A stretch of 20,611 nt of DNA from Oscillospiraceae bacterium (GTDB lineage Bacteria; Bacillota; Clostridia; Oscillospirales; Oscillospiraceae), in contig JAFOJR010000187.1 of NCBI GenBank assembly GCA_017420125.1, positions 1-20,611 of the forward strand, given 5' to 3'. The notes below the pieces were generated by a model. That model did no database searches and was not told the DNA's origin. It worked only from the letters and a program-made list of their open reading frames with translations. Made by a program: the position numbers and the translations under genes. Positions 13,540-20,611 of the stretch are shown here, one piece after another; within the stretch, counting starts at the first letter, position 1, and each line of letters begins with the position of its first letter.

Positions 13540-13559
13540 ATTTTACCATACGATATAAT
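13531..13559 (+). promoter_or_regulatory. Promoter of the pyr operon
   Basis: TTGCGA (13531-13536) and TATAAT (13554-13559) are separated by exactly 17 bases. Transcription should start near 13566, about 100 bases before pyrC. A direct repeat GCGTAT-GCGTAT (13565-13576) lies right at the start region. Confidence 0.8.
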
Positions 13560-13571
13560 GAGTTGCGTATG

Positions 13572-13648
13572 CGTATCCGTTCTGCTTTTTATTTTGATCG
13601 ACATCGACTTTAGAACCTTTATTCTGCTGGATACGTCATAAAAGGTTC
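13572..13648 (+). promoter_or_regulatory. pyr leader with two competing inverted repeats
   Basis: CGTATCC (13572-13578) can pair with GGATACG (13629-13635). GAACCTTT (13613-13620) can pair with AAAGGTTC (13641-13648), whose loop contains GGATACG. The two foldings interlock, so they either compete or form a pseudoknot. No T-tract terminator follows, and I do not see the conserved PyrR binding loop. A role in pyrimidine-dependent control is possible but unproven. Confidence 0.4.
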
Positions 13649-13666
13649 CCATAAGAAAGGTATTTC

Positions 13667-14944
13667 ATGAAACTTTTAGTGCAGAAAGGGAGGATTATCG
13701 ATCCTGTTACAGGAATCGGCGGTCAAATGGACCTTCTAATTGAAAACGGTATTCTTTCCCTCATCGCCAGTGAAATTCGAGAACCGGACGCTGTACATTT
13801 GGACGCTTCCGGATTGATGGTATGTGCCGGTTTGGTGGATATTCATGTCCATTTGCGGGATCCCGGCTTTACCTATAAAGAAGACTTGTTCAGCGGCGGA
13901 CAGGCGGCGGCAAAAGGGGGGTTCACCTCCATCGCCTGTATGCCTAACACCAAGCCTACCATCGATTCTCCGGCACGTGTCACAGAATTGAAAAACCGTG
14001 CCGCAGAAATTCAAACCGTGCAGATTTATCCCATCGCTTCTGTCAGCCGCGGTCAGCTGGGGCGTGAAATAACCCAGGCAGAGGAATTGCGTCGTGCTGG
14101 AGCCGTGGCTTTATCAGATGACGGAATGCCCGTTTCCAGTGCTAACCTTATGCGGGATGCTTTAATCTGTGCCAAATCTGCCGGCCTCCCTATCCTGTCT
14201 CATTGCGAGGACGCTTCTATGGTAGAGGGTCGTGCGGTAAATGAAGGACGGATCTCCCGTCGATTGGGTCTGCCCGGTCGTCCCGCCATTGCAGAAGAAA
14301 TTATGGTCATGCGGGATATTATGCTGGCCGCTGAAACAGGCAGTCCCGTACATATCTGCCATGTCAGCACCCGCGGATCAGTAGAGCTGATTCGCAACGC
14401 CAAAAAACAGGGGATTCCTGTTACCTGTGAAACATGCCCGCATTATTTTACATTGACAGAGGAAGAAATCCTTACCCAGGGATCTATGGCAAAAGTAAAC
14501 CCACCCCTGCGCACCTTGCGGGATGTGCAGGCCATCATCGAAGGCCTGCAGGATGATACGATTGATGTCATCGCAACCGACCACGCTCCGCATGCTGCCA
14601 AAGAAAAAACACTTCCTCTTATAGAAGCCCCCAGCGGAATCAGCGGGCTGGAAACTGCCCTCGGTGTTACTTTGACGGCGCTTTATCACACAGGAAAATT
14701 AGGTCTTTCCCATATTTTGCAGAAAATGACTGCAAATCCGGCTTTGATTCTTGGAATTCCAAAAGGCCGGCTGGCCATCGGTGCCCCGGGCGACCTGACT
14801 CTTTTCCATCCGACAGAACGCTGGGAGGTCCGGGCGGAAGATTTTGTATCAAAAGGGAAAAATACTCCTTTCCATGGACAAACGTTGACCGGGAAAGTCA
14901 AATATACCATTCTGGGCGGCAAAATTGTTTATCAGGATTCTTAA
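13667..14944 (+). CDS. pyrC: Dihydroorotase (class I)
   Basis: The enzyme closes N-carbamoyl-aspartate to dihydroorotate, the third step of UMP synthesis. At 425 residues it matches the class I (Bacillus-type) enzymes. The two-metal site is complete: His60 and His62 in DIHVHLRDPG, Asp151 in LSDDGMP, His179 in LSHCED, His232 in ICHVST, and catalytic Asp305 in ATDHAPH. The ribosome site is AAGAAAGG. It is the first gene after the pyr promoter and leader, and pyrF follows after 42 bases. Allantoinase and hydantoinase are relatives, but the pyr context and the NPPLR motif near 278-282 support dihydroorotase. Confidence 0.95.
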   Translation: MKLLVQKGRIIDPVTGIGGQMDLLIENGILSLIASEIREPDAVHLDASGLMVCAGLVDIHVHLRDPGFTYKEDLFSGGQAAAKGGFTSIACMPNTKPTIDSPARVTELKNRAAEIQTVQIYPIASVSRGQLGREITQAEELRRAGAVALSDDGMPVSSANLMRDALICAKSAGLPILSHCEDASMVEGRAVNEGRISRRLGLPGRPAIAEEIMVMRDIMLAAETGSPVHICHVSTRGSVELIRNAKKQGIPVTCETCPHYFTLTEEEILTQGSMAKVNPPLRTLRDVQAIIEGLQDDTIDVIATDHAPHAAKEKTLPLIEAPSGISGLETALGVTLTALYHTGKLGLSHILQKMTANPALILGIPKGRLAIGAPGDLTLFHPTERWEVRAEDFVSKGKNTPFHGQTLTGKVKYTILGGKIVYQDS

Positions 14945-14986
14945 CAGCGCCATATGGCCGAGCAAAAACATAAAGGAGCTTCATTT

Positions 14987-15910
14987 ATGTCATTTGATGT
15001 ATTACAGGACAAAATTCGCGCCATGAAAAACCCAACAGTAGCAGGGCTTGACCCTAAGCTGGAATATATTCCTCCACATATTTTAGAACATCAAATTGCC
15101 CTGCATGGCACCACACTGCGCGCAGCCGCAGAAGCTGTCCTGGCATTCAATTGCGGACTTATTGATGCGCTATGCGACATTGTGCCGGCTGTCAAGCCTC
15201 AATCTGCTTATTATGAGATGCTGGGTTCCTGTGGAATCGAGGCTTTAGAGCGCACCATTCAATATGCAAAAAGTAAAGATTTATTCGTCATCGCGGATAT
15301 TAAACGCGGCGACATCGGTTCTACCGCCGCTGCATACAGCCAAGCATATCTGGATTGTGTTTCCATTGGCAGTGAAACCTTCGAACCGTTTCCGTGTGAC
15401 GCTGTCACCGTCAACGCATATTTGGGATCCGATGGACTGCGTCCCTTCCTGGAAACCTGTGAAAAGCGGGATAAATGCATCTTTGCTCTTGTAAAGACTT
15501 CCAATCCCTCTTCTGGAGAATTGCAGGATTTAATTGCTGGAGACCGGTTCGTTTATACCGTAGTTGGAGATCTGATCCAACGTCTGGGGAAAGGAACAGA
15601 AGGTCAGTATGGCTTCAGCCGAATGGGCGCCGTAGTTGGTGCCACCTATCCTATGGATCTTCGTTCCCTGCGGCGGCGGCTGGAACATGTATTTTTCCTG
15701 GTCCCGGGCTATGGTGCTCAAGGGGGCAGTGGCGACGATGTGCGCCATGCTTTCAATCAATTTGGTCATGGTGCGATTGTCAATTCTTCCCGGGGAATCA
15801 TCTGTGCCTGGCAAAAAACAGGAAAAAATGGTACGGATTATCAGGACGCTGCCCGAGCGGCAGCCCTTGAAATGCGGGACGATCTGCGTCGTTTTATTTC
15901 AATTGTATAA
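14987..15910 (+). CDS. pyrF: Orotidine 5'-phosphate decarboxylase (type 2)
   Basis: This is the last step to UMP. The 307-residue length fits the long subfamily 2 enzymes rather than the short Bacillus/E. coli type. The catalytic Asp-Lys-Asp array is in VIADIKRGDIGSTAAAYS with Asp104, Lys106 and Asp109. Other family marks are VAGLDPKLEYIP near 18-29, AVKPQSAYYE near 68-77, VKTSNPSSGELQD, and GYGAQGG near the end. I chose ATG 14987 because AAAGGAG lies ahead of it; the frame opens at 14954 without a ribosome site. A hairpin lies in the 71-base gap before pyrK. Confidence 0.94.
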   Translation: MSFDVLQDKIRAMKNPTVAGLDPKLEYIPPHILEHQIALHGTTLRAAAEAVLAFNCGLIDALCDIVPAVKPQSAYYEMLGSCGIEALERTIQYAKSKDLFVIADIKRGDIGSTAAAYSQAYLDCVSIGSETFEPFPCDAVTVNAYLGSDGLRPFLETCEKRDKCIFALVKTSNPSSGELQDLIAGDRFVYTVVGDLIQRLGKGTEGQYGFSRMGAVVGATYPMDLRSLRRRLEHVFFLVPGYGAQGGSGDDVRHAFNQFGHGAIVNSSRGIICAWQKTGKNGTDYQDAARAAALEMRDDLRRFISIV

Positions 15911-15918
15911 CAGTTTCC

Positions 15919-15944
15919 GGTCGGAGGGCTCCATCCCTTCGGCC
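15919..15944 (+). other. Intercistronic hairpin between pyrF and pyrK
   Basis: GGTCGGAGGG (15919-15928) pairs with CCCTTCGGCC (15935-15944) around a 6-base loop, with two G-T wobbles. Only weak T content follows (ATATCTTTG), so full termination is unlikely. It may tune expression of pyrK/pyrD relative to pyrC/pyrF or protect the upstream message. Confidence 0.5.
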
Positions 15945-15981
15945 ATATCTTTGAATTCAGTCAACAGGAGAAAACTACGCT

Positions 15982-16734
15982 ATGCCTATTCAAAAAACTT
16001 GCACGATTTTACGATCTGAACGCCTGATTCCATATGGCTATTCTCTGGTTCTGGACGCAGGCGAAATAGCAGATACTGCCCACCCGGGTCAGTTCCTTCA
16101 AGTTCAGTGCGACGGCCAGTTTTTGCGCCGCCCCATCAGCATTTGCGATGCAGGGGCGGGACGCATCCGGATTGTGTTTGAAATCAAGGGAAAAGGAACT
16201 CAGATTTTAGCCAAAAAGCGAGTGGGAGACAGTGTCGACGTCATCGGCCCGCTCGGGCACGGATTTCCCATTCACGGAGAAACAGTTCTGCTGGTCGGCG
16301 GCGGAATAGGTGCCGCCCCTCTGTTTTTCGCTGCCCGGCGCTGTCTGGGTACTGTACATGCCATTTTGGGGTTTCGTTCTGCCAATACTGCTGTTTTGAC
16401 AGAGGTATTTCGTTCCGTGTGCCGACAGGTGGATTTTACCACCGAAGACGGCTCACTGGGAGAAAGCGGATTTGTGGACGGACCTCTGCGCCGTCGTTTG
16501 GAAGAAACAAAATACACTCGGATTTTAGCCTGCGGCCCCCAGCCCATGCTTCGCGCTGTGGCAAAGATTGCCGCAGAATTCAATGTTCCTTGTTTTGTTT
16601 CCATGGAAGAGCGGATGGCCTGTGGTGTAGGTGCTTGCTTGGGTTGCGCTTGCAAAATGAAAGACGGCAGCTATCAGCGGGTCTGTCACGACGGACCTGT
16701 ATTCTCTGCTTCGGAGGTGTCATTCGATGACTGA
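15982..16734 (+). CDS. pyrK: Dihydroorotate dehydrogenase electron-transfer subunit
   Basis: PyrK carries FAD and a 2Fe-2S cluster and passes electrons from dihydroorotate oxidation in PyrD to NAD+. The 250-residue protein shows the flavin-binding RRPIS motif at 49-53, a nucleotide-binding GGGIGAAP at 106-113, the CGPQPM motif at 184-189, and the cluster ligands Cys214, 219, 222 and 235 (C-x4-C-x2-C-x12-C). The ribosome site is AGGAG, about ten bases ahead of the ATG. The last eight bases overlap pyrD, as expected for subunits made together in a heterotetramer. This marks the type 1B enzyme of Firmicutes. Confidence 0.95.
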   Translation: MPIQKTCTILRSERLIPYGYSLVLDAGEIADTAHPGQFLQVQCDGQFLRRPISICDAGAGRIRIVFEIKGKGTQILAKKRVGDSVDVIGPLGHGFPIHGETVLLVGGGIGAAPLFFAARRCLGTVHAILGFRSANTAVLTEVFRSVCRQVDFTTEDGSLGESGFVDGPLRRRLEETKYTRILACGPQPMLRAVAKIAAEFNVPCFVSMEERMACGVGACLGCACKMKDGSYQRVCHDGPVFSASEVSFDD

Positions 16735-17677
16735 TCTGCATGTAAACTTCGCCGGTGTTTCGTTAAAAAATCCGGTTGTGGTAGCTTCCGGAACATTTGG
16801 CTTCGGCCGGGAATACGGCGCCTTTTATGACTTGAGTGAGTTGGGCGCCATCTGTGTCAAAGGATTAACGCTCTCCCAACGCGCCGGCAACCCGCCGCCT
16901 CGTATTGCAGAAACTCCTGGCGGAATGCTAAACGCTGTCGGGCTTCAAAATCCCGGCGTGGACGGTTTTATTGCCCGGGAGTTGCCAGAACTTCGCCGCC
17001 ATGATGTAAAAATCATTGCCAATATTTCCGGCAACACGGTGGAAGAATACGGAATTTTATGCCAAAAACTGGCAGCAGTTTCCGTAGATATGCTGGAATT
17101 GAATATTTCCTGCCCCAATGTAAAGGAAGGTGGCCTGGCATTTGGAACTTCCCCGCAATCCGCCGCTGCAGTAACAGCGGAAGCCAAACGGAACGCAGGC
17201 ACTGTTCCCGTCATGGTGAAACTCTCTCCCAACGTAACAGATATTGTTTCCATCGCCAAAGCGGTAGAAGATGCTGGTGCCGATGCCATCTCCATGATCA
17301 ATACCCTTTTGGGCATGCGGATCGATATCCACACCCGCCGCCCTGTGCTGCGCAATAATACGGGCGGCTTATCCGGCCCCGCCATTCTGCCCATTGCCAT
17401 CCGAATGGTCTATCAGGTGCGACAGGCTGTTTCCATTCCCATTTTGGGGATGGGCGGCATCACCACCGGAGAAGACGCAGTGGAGTTTTTGCTAGCCGGC
17501 GCCAACGCCATAGCAGTAGGCAGTGCCAATTTTCAAAATCCTTATGCACCTCTTCTGGTGCGAGACGGCATCGCTTCTTATATGCAGGAAAACGGCATCT
17601 CACGCGTTGACCGGTTAACCAACGGTGTTCAAACCTGGACGCCATGCAGAGCATCATGTGAGGAGGAATTGACATGA
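16727..17677 (+). CDS. pyrD: Dihydroorotate dehydrogenase, type 1B catalytic subunit
   Basis: The 316-residue FMN barrel oxidises dihydroorotate to orotate. The catalytic base Cys129 is in NISCPNVKEGG, which separates class 1 enzymes (Cys) from the membrane class 2 enzymes (Ser). Other motifs are ASGTFGFG near 20-27, VGLQNPG near 71-77, MVKLSPN, and the phosphate-binding GMGGI. The preceding pyrK gene supports the NAD-dependent 1B type. The ribosome site GGAGG lies inside the end of pyrK. The stop overlaps the next start (ATGA), so translation is coupled to a histidine phosphatase fusion. Confidence 0.96.
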   Translation: MTDLHVNFAGVSLKNPVVVASGTFGFGREYGAFYDLSELGAICVKGLTLSQRAGNPPPRIAETPGGMLNAVGLQNPGVDGFIARELPELRRHDVKIIANISGNTVEEYGILCQKLAAVSVDMLELNISCPNVKEGGLAFGTSPQSAAAVTAEAKRNAGTVPVMVKLSPNVTDIVSIAKAVEDAGADAISMINTLLGMRIDIHTRRPVLRNNTGGLSGPAILPIAIRMVYQVRQAVSIPILGMGGITTGEDAVEFLLAGANAIAVGSANFQNPYAPLLVRDGIASYMQENGISRVDRLTNGVQTWTPCRASCEEELT

Positions 17678-18834
17678 CGACCGTATTCCTCGTGCGTCAC
17701 GGTGAAGCGGAAGGCAATCTTTACCGACGGATTCACGGACATTATGACAGTAAAATAACAGAAAATGGTCTGTTGCAGCTGAAGGCGCTACAGCAGCGGT
17801 TTGCCCCCATTCATCTTGACGCCGCTTACTCCAGTGACCTATACCGGGCCAGAAAAACAGCAGAAGCCGTCTGTGCGCCCAAACAGCTTTCCGTCACACT
17901 GGACCCGCGCTTACGGGAAGTGAGTATGGGAGATTGGGAAGACCTTCCCTGGGCAGAGGTAGCCCGCACCGACCGGGAACAGGCACGCAATTTCAGTAAG
18001 CGTCATTTAGAGTGGCATGTCAATGGCTCGGAAGGGTTCCAAAAGGCAGCAGACCGGTTTGCGCAGGCTATTTTCGAACATGCCGCTGCCCATGATGGGC
18101 AGACCATTGCCATTTTTGCTCACGGTTCTGTCATCCGCACCTTTTTATGCCGTGCCAACGGCCTGTCTCTCGCGGAAATCAATCAACTTCCTCACAGCGA
18201 CAACACCGGCGTTTCCTTGATGGAAATTCAGGGAGAATCGATTCGCCTGATCTATCAAAACGACAATTCCCATCTCCCCGCCAAAATCAGCACATTGGCA
18301 CATCAGTCCTGGTGGAAAAAACAGAAAACAAGTTTTGATCCCTGTCTTTGGTTTCGCCCGTTGGACCTGGATGCAGAATCTTCTCTTTATTTGAACGCAC
18401 GCAAAGAGGCATGGCAGTCTATTTATCACACACTGGACGGTTTCGACGGTAACAGTTTTTGGCAGGAAGCAAAAAATGCCGTCGGATTTGATTCCCGTTC
18501 CTTGCTCATTGGCATGCTGGAAGACTCTGTGGCCGGCATTTTACAGCTGGAACTCCGGACTGACGCGAAGGAAAATGCAGTTTGGATCCCATTTTATTAT
18601 ATGATGCCGGATTTCCGCGGCAAGCATATTGGAGTGCAGTTATTGGGACAGGCTACCAGCGTATGCAGAGCAATTGGCCGCTCGTATTTACATCTCCGGG
18701 TTTCTTCCGTCAACACTTGCGCACAGCAATTTTATCAAAAGTATGGCTTCCGGGTCGTTGGCGAGGAAATGGGTTCTTTTGCCCCCCTGCACATTATGGA
18801 AAAATATATCGGATATTCAGAGGAAAATTGTTAA
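17674..18834 (+). CDS. Histidine phosphatase-GNAT acetyltransferase fusion
   Basis: The 386-residue protein joins two domains. Residues 1-195 are a histidine phosphatase: phosphate-pocket RHGE at 8-11, Tyr-Ser-Ser-Asp-Leu at 52-56, Arg81-Glu82, and the second catalytic His150 in FAHGS. Residues 230-385 look like a GNAT N-acetyltransferase: FYYMMPDFRGKHIG with the acetyl-CoA loop RGKHIG at 315-320, and the terminal NTCAQQFYQKYGFRVVGEE motif. Neither part is truncated. The ATG overlaps the pyrD stop by four bases, so it is made with the pyrimidine enzymes. The phosphatase could act on a sugar or nucleoside phosphate and the other domain on an amine, but no substrate can be named. It has no evident signal peptide. 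Confidence 0.88.
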   Translation: MTTVFLVRHGEAEGNLYRRIHGHYDSKITENGLLQLKALQQRFAPIHLDAAYSSDLYRARKTAEAVCAPKQLSVTLDPRLREVSMGDWEDLPWAEVARTDREQARNFSKRHLEWHVNGSEGFQKAADRFAQAIFEHAAAHDGQTIAIFAHGSVIRTFLCRANGLSLAEINQLPHSDNTGVSLMEIQGESIRLIYQNDNSHLPAKISTLAHQSWWKKQKTSFDPCLWFRPLDLDAESSLYLNARKEAWQSIYHTLDGFDGNSFWQEAKNAVGFDSRSLLIGMLEDSVAGILQLELRTDAKENAVWIPFYYMMPDFRGKHIGVQLLGQATSVCRAIGRSYLHLRVSSVNTCAQQFYQKYGFRVVGEEMGSFAPLHIMEKYIGYSEENC

Positions 18835-18835
18835 C

Positions 18836-20611
18836 ATGAACGGTGATTTTTTACCCATCTCCAAAGCTGATATGGAAGCGCGCGGCTGGTATTATTATGA
18901 CTTTCTCCTGGTCACTGGAGACGCATATGTGGATCACCCCGCCTTTGGTACGGCAGTCATTGGCCGGGTTCTGGAAGCAGAGGGCTTTCGGATTGCCGTT
19001 CTGGCTCAGCCTGATTGGAAAAGTCCTGCGGACTTTCTTGCCATGGGCAGACCCCGTTATGGCGTGATGATCGGTGCCGGGAATCTGGACTCTATGGTGG
19101 CCCACTACACTGCCGCCAAAAAACGGCGCAGTTCTGATCCATACAGCCCTGGTAACCGAACAGGCCTTCGACCTGATCGAGCCACGATTGTATATGCCAA
19201 TCGGGCACGGGAGGCCTTTCCCGGTCTTCCCATCATCATTGGCGGGCTGGAAGCTTCTCTCCGGCGGTTTGCTCATTACGACTATTGGGACGACAAAGTG
19301 CGCCGCAGTATCTTATTTGACGCGCAGGCAGACTTGCTGGTTTATGGAATGGGTGAATATGCCAATCGGGAAATTGCCCATCGACTGGCCAAAAAAGAAC
19401 CTGTATCCAACTTGACAGATATTCGGGGCACCTGCTATGCTGCACCGGACATTTCCCGTTGCCCTTTTCCCATTTTGGAATGTGGGTCCTTTGAATTGGT
19501 TTCGCAAAACAAGCGAGAATACGCTATTGCCAACCGAATCCAGTATCAGGAACACGACCCTGTGCGCGGCCGCGCCATTATGCAGCGGCATGGAACCTCT
19601 ATGCTGATCGTTAATCCGCCGGCTATGCCACTGACTTCCGAGGAGTTGGACTTTGTAGCAGAATTGCCTTATCAGCGTGAACCTCACCCTGTTTATGACA
19701 GCATGGGCGGTGTGGCCGCCATTGAAGAAGTTCGATTCTCTGTTATCCATAACCGAGGCTGTTTCGGCGCCTGCAACTTCTGTTCTTTGGCCTTTCACCA
19801 AGGTCGGATGGTCACAGCCCGCAGTCAGGAATCCGTAATCCGGGAGGTAACAAAATTCACTGTGCACCCGCTGTTCAAAGGGTACGTCCACGATGTGGGT
19901 GGGCCAACGGCTAATTTCCGCCACCCCTCCTGCAAAAAGCAATTAACGCAAGGGCTCTGTAAAAATCGGGCCTGTTTGGCACCTGCACCTTGTCCCAATT
20001 TAGACGCAGACCATTCTGATTACTTGACCCTTCTGCGCCGCCTTCGAAAAATTCCCGGGGTAAAAAAAATCTTTATCCGCTCCGGTATCCGATTTGATTA
20101 CATGCTGTGTGACAAAAAAGGAGAATTTTTTGCCGAACTGGTGCGCTACCATGTCAGTGGGCAATTAAAAGTTGCGCCGGAGCATGCAGTGAACTCCGTT
20201 CTCGACTATATGGGAAAGCCCCACCACCATATTTACGAAACTTTTTGCGATAAGTATAAACGGCTGAATACGCGATATGAAAAAGAACAGTATTTAGTAC
20301 CTTATCTAATGTCATCTCACCCTGGTTCCACGTTACAGGATGCTGTGGCCTTGGCAGAATATTTAAACCGTTCCGGGTACCGGCCGGAACAAGTACAAGA
20401 TTTCTATCCTACTCCGGGCACCTTGTCCACTTGTATGTATTATACGGAAATTGATCCCCGTACCATGGAACCAGTCTACGTTCCCCGCTCTCCCCATGAA
20501 AAGGCATTGCAGCGGGCACTGCTGCAATGGAAACGACCGGAGTTTCGCCGCCTGATTATTGAAGCACTGCATAAAACCGGACGGACGGATTTAATCGGAT
20601 TCGGCAAGCAA
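18836..20611 (+). CDS. YgiQ-family radical SAM protein, C-terminus beyond window
   Basis: The frame is open for 592 codons to the last base. The N-terminus (DFLPISKADMEARGWYYYD, then VTGDAYVDHPAFG) is characteristic of the YgiQ family (UPF0313). The radical SAM cluster motif is Cys309-x3-Cys313-x2-Cys316 in RGCFGACNFCS. Further Cys pairs lie near 355-385 (KKQLTQGLCKNRACLAPAPC), and FYPTPGTLSTCMYYT is seen near the end. Family members are usually about 600-740 residues, so little is missing. GAGGA lies just upstream and the start is one base past the preceding stop. The family is widespread but its reaction is not established; position behind pyr genes is probably shared transcription only. 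Confidence 0.92.
   Translation, partial: MNGDFLPISKADMEARGWYYYDFLLVTGDAYVDHPAFGTAVIGRVLEAEGFRIAVLAQPDWKSPADFLAMGRPRYGVMIGAGNLDSMVAHYTAAKKRRSSDPYSPGNRTGLRPDRATIVYANRAREAFPGLPIIIGGLEASLRRFAHYDYWDDKVRRSILFDAQADLLVYGMGEYANREIAHRLAKKEPVSNLTDIRGTCYAAPDISRCPFPILECGSFELVSQNKREYAIANRIQYQEHDPVRGRAIMQRHGTSMLIVNPPAMPLTSEELDFVAELPYQREPHPVYDSMGGVAAIEEVRFSVIHNRGCFGACNFCSLAFHQGRMVTARSQESVIREVTKFTVHPLFKGYVHDVGGPTANFRHPSCKKQLTQGLCKNRACLAPAPCPNLDADHSDYLTLLRRLRKIPGVKKIFIRSGIRFDYMLCDKKGEFFAELVRYHVSGQLKVAPEHAVNSVLDYMGKPHHHIYETFCDKYKRLNTRYEKEQYLVPYLMSSHPGSTLQDAVALAEYLNRSGYRPEQVQDFYPTPGTLSTCMYYTEIDPRTMEPVYVPRSPHEKALQRALLQWKRPEFRRLIIEALHKTGRTDLIGFGKQ

Noticed and set aside
13566..13666. PyrR-dependent attenuator ahead of pyrC
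   Set aside because: No terminator with T-tract and no recognisable PyrR binding loop are present in the 100-base leader.
1..20611. CRISPR array, prophage, insertion sequence or RNA genes
   Set aside because: No regularly spaced repeats, transposase or phage-type proteins, tRNA-like cloverleaf or rRNA sequence was found on reading both strands by eye.

Overview
The window looks like a chromosomal segment of a Gram-positive member of the Clostridia, most likely an Oscillospiraceae/Ruminococcaceae-like gut anaerobe. This is inferred from strong AGGAGG-type ribosome sites, type 1B dihydroorotate dehydrogenase (PyrK/PyrD), glycine/asparagine-rich lipoproteins, a BcrA-type ABC transporter, a short glycine-zipper protein and many intrinsic terminators. 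No phage, IS, CRISPR, tRNA or rRNA was seen.

Layout. (1) 1-1149, minus: a BcrA-type ABC ATPase and the start of its ABC-2 permease, with a candidate promoter near 1400. (2) 1490-4873, plus: a sulfur amino acid operon. It has a promoter with an overlapping dyad, a 38-codon leader ORF dense in Met and Cys codons, an alternative antiterminator/terminator pair, a second 39-codon ORF whose stop overlaps the next start, then O-acetylhomoserine sulfhydrylase (metY type), cysteine synthase (cysK type) and a small HD-domain protein. This leader is the most interesting element in the window. (3) 5041-7480, minus: a secreted, membrane-anchored double-TPM protein and its zinc-ribbon membrane partner. (4) 7726-9225, minus: a two-domain lipoprotein and an unrecognised 101-residue protein. 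(5) 9355-12314, minus: an M20 peptidase, a P1 (DmpA-like) peptidase and an alpha/beta hydrolase, probably one operon. (6) 12502-13401, minus: a lipocalin-like lipoprotein with a strong promoter and a leader hairpin, and a frameshifted glycine-zipper small protein. (7) 13516-20611, plus: pyrC-pyrF-pyrK-pyrD, then a histidine phosphatase-GNAT fusion and a YgiQ-type radical SAM protein running off the window.

How the genes work together. MetY and CysK both incorporate sulfide into amino acids, and the leader offers a way to set their expression by the supply of charged tRNA-Cys and tRNA-Met. PyrC, PyrK/PyrD and PyrF supply three steps of de novo UMP synthesis; pyrB, carAB and pyrE are not in view. 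Short overlaps (8 nt pyrK/pyrD, 4 nt pyrD/phosphatase) extend that transcription unit into two genes without an obvious pyrimidine role. The peptidase cluster is coupled by a TAATG overlap and probably serves peptide catabolism. All functions are read from sequence motifs only; no searches or folding programs were run.
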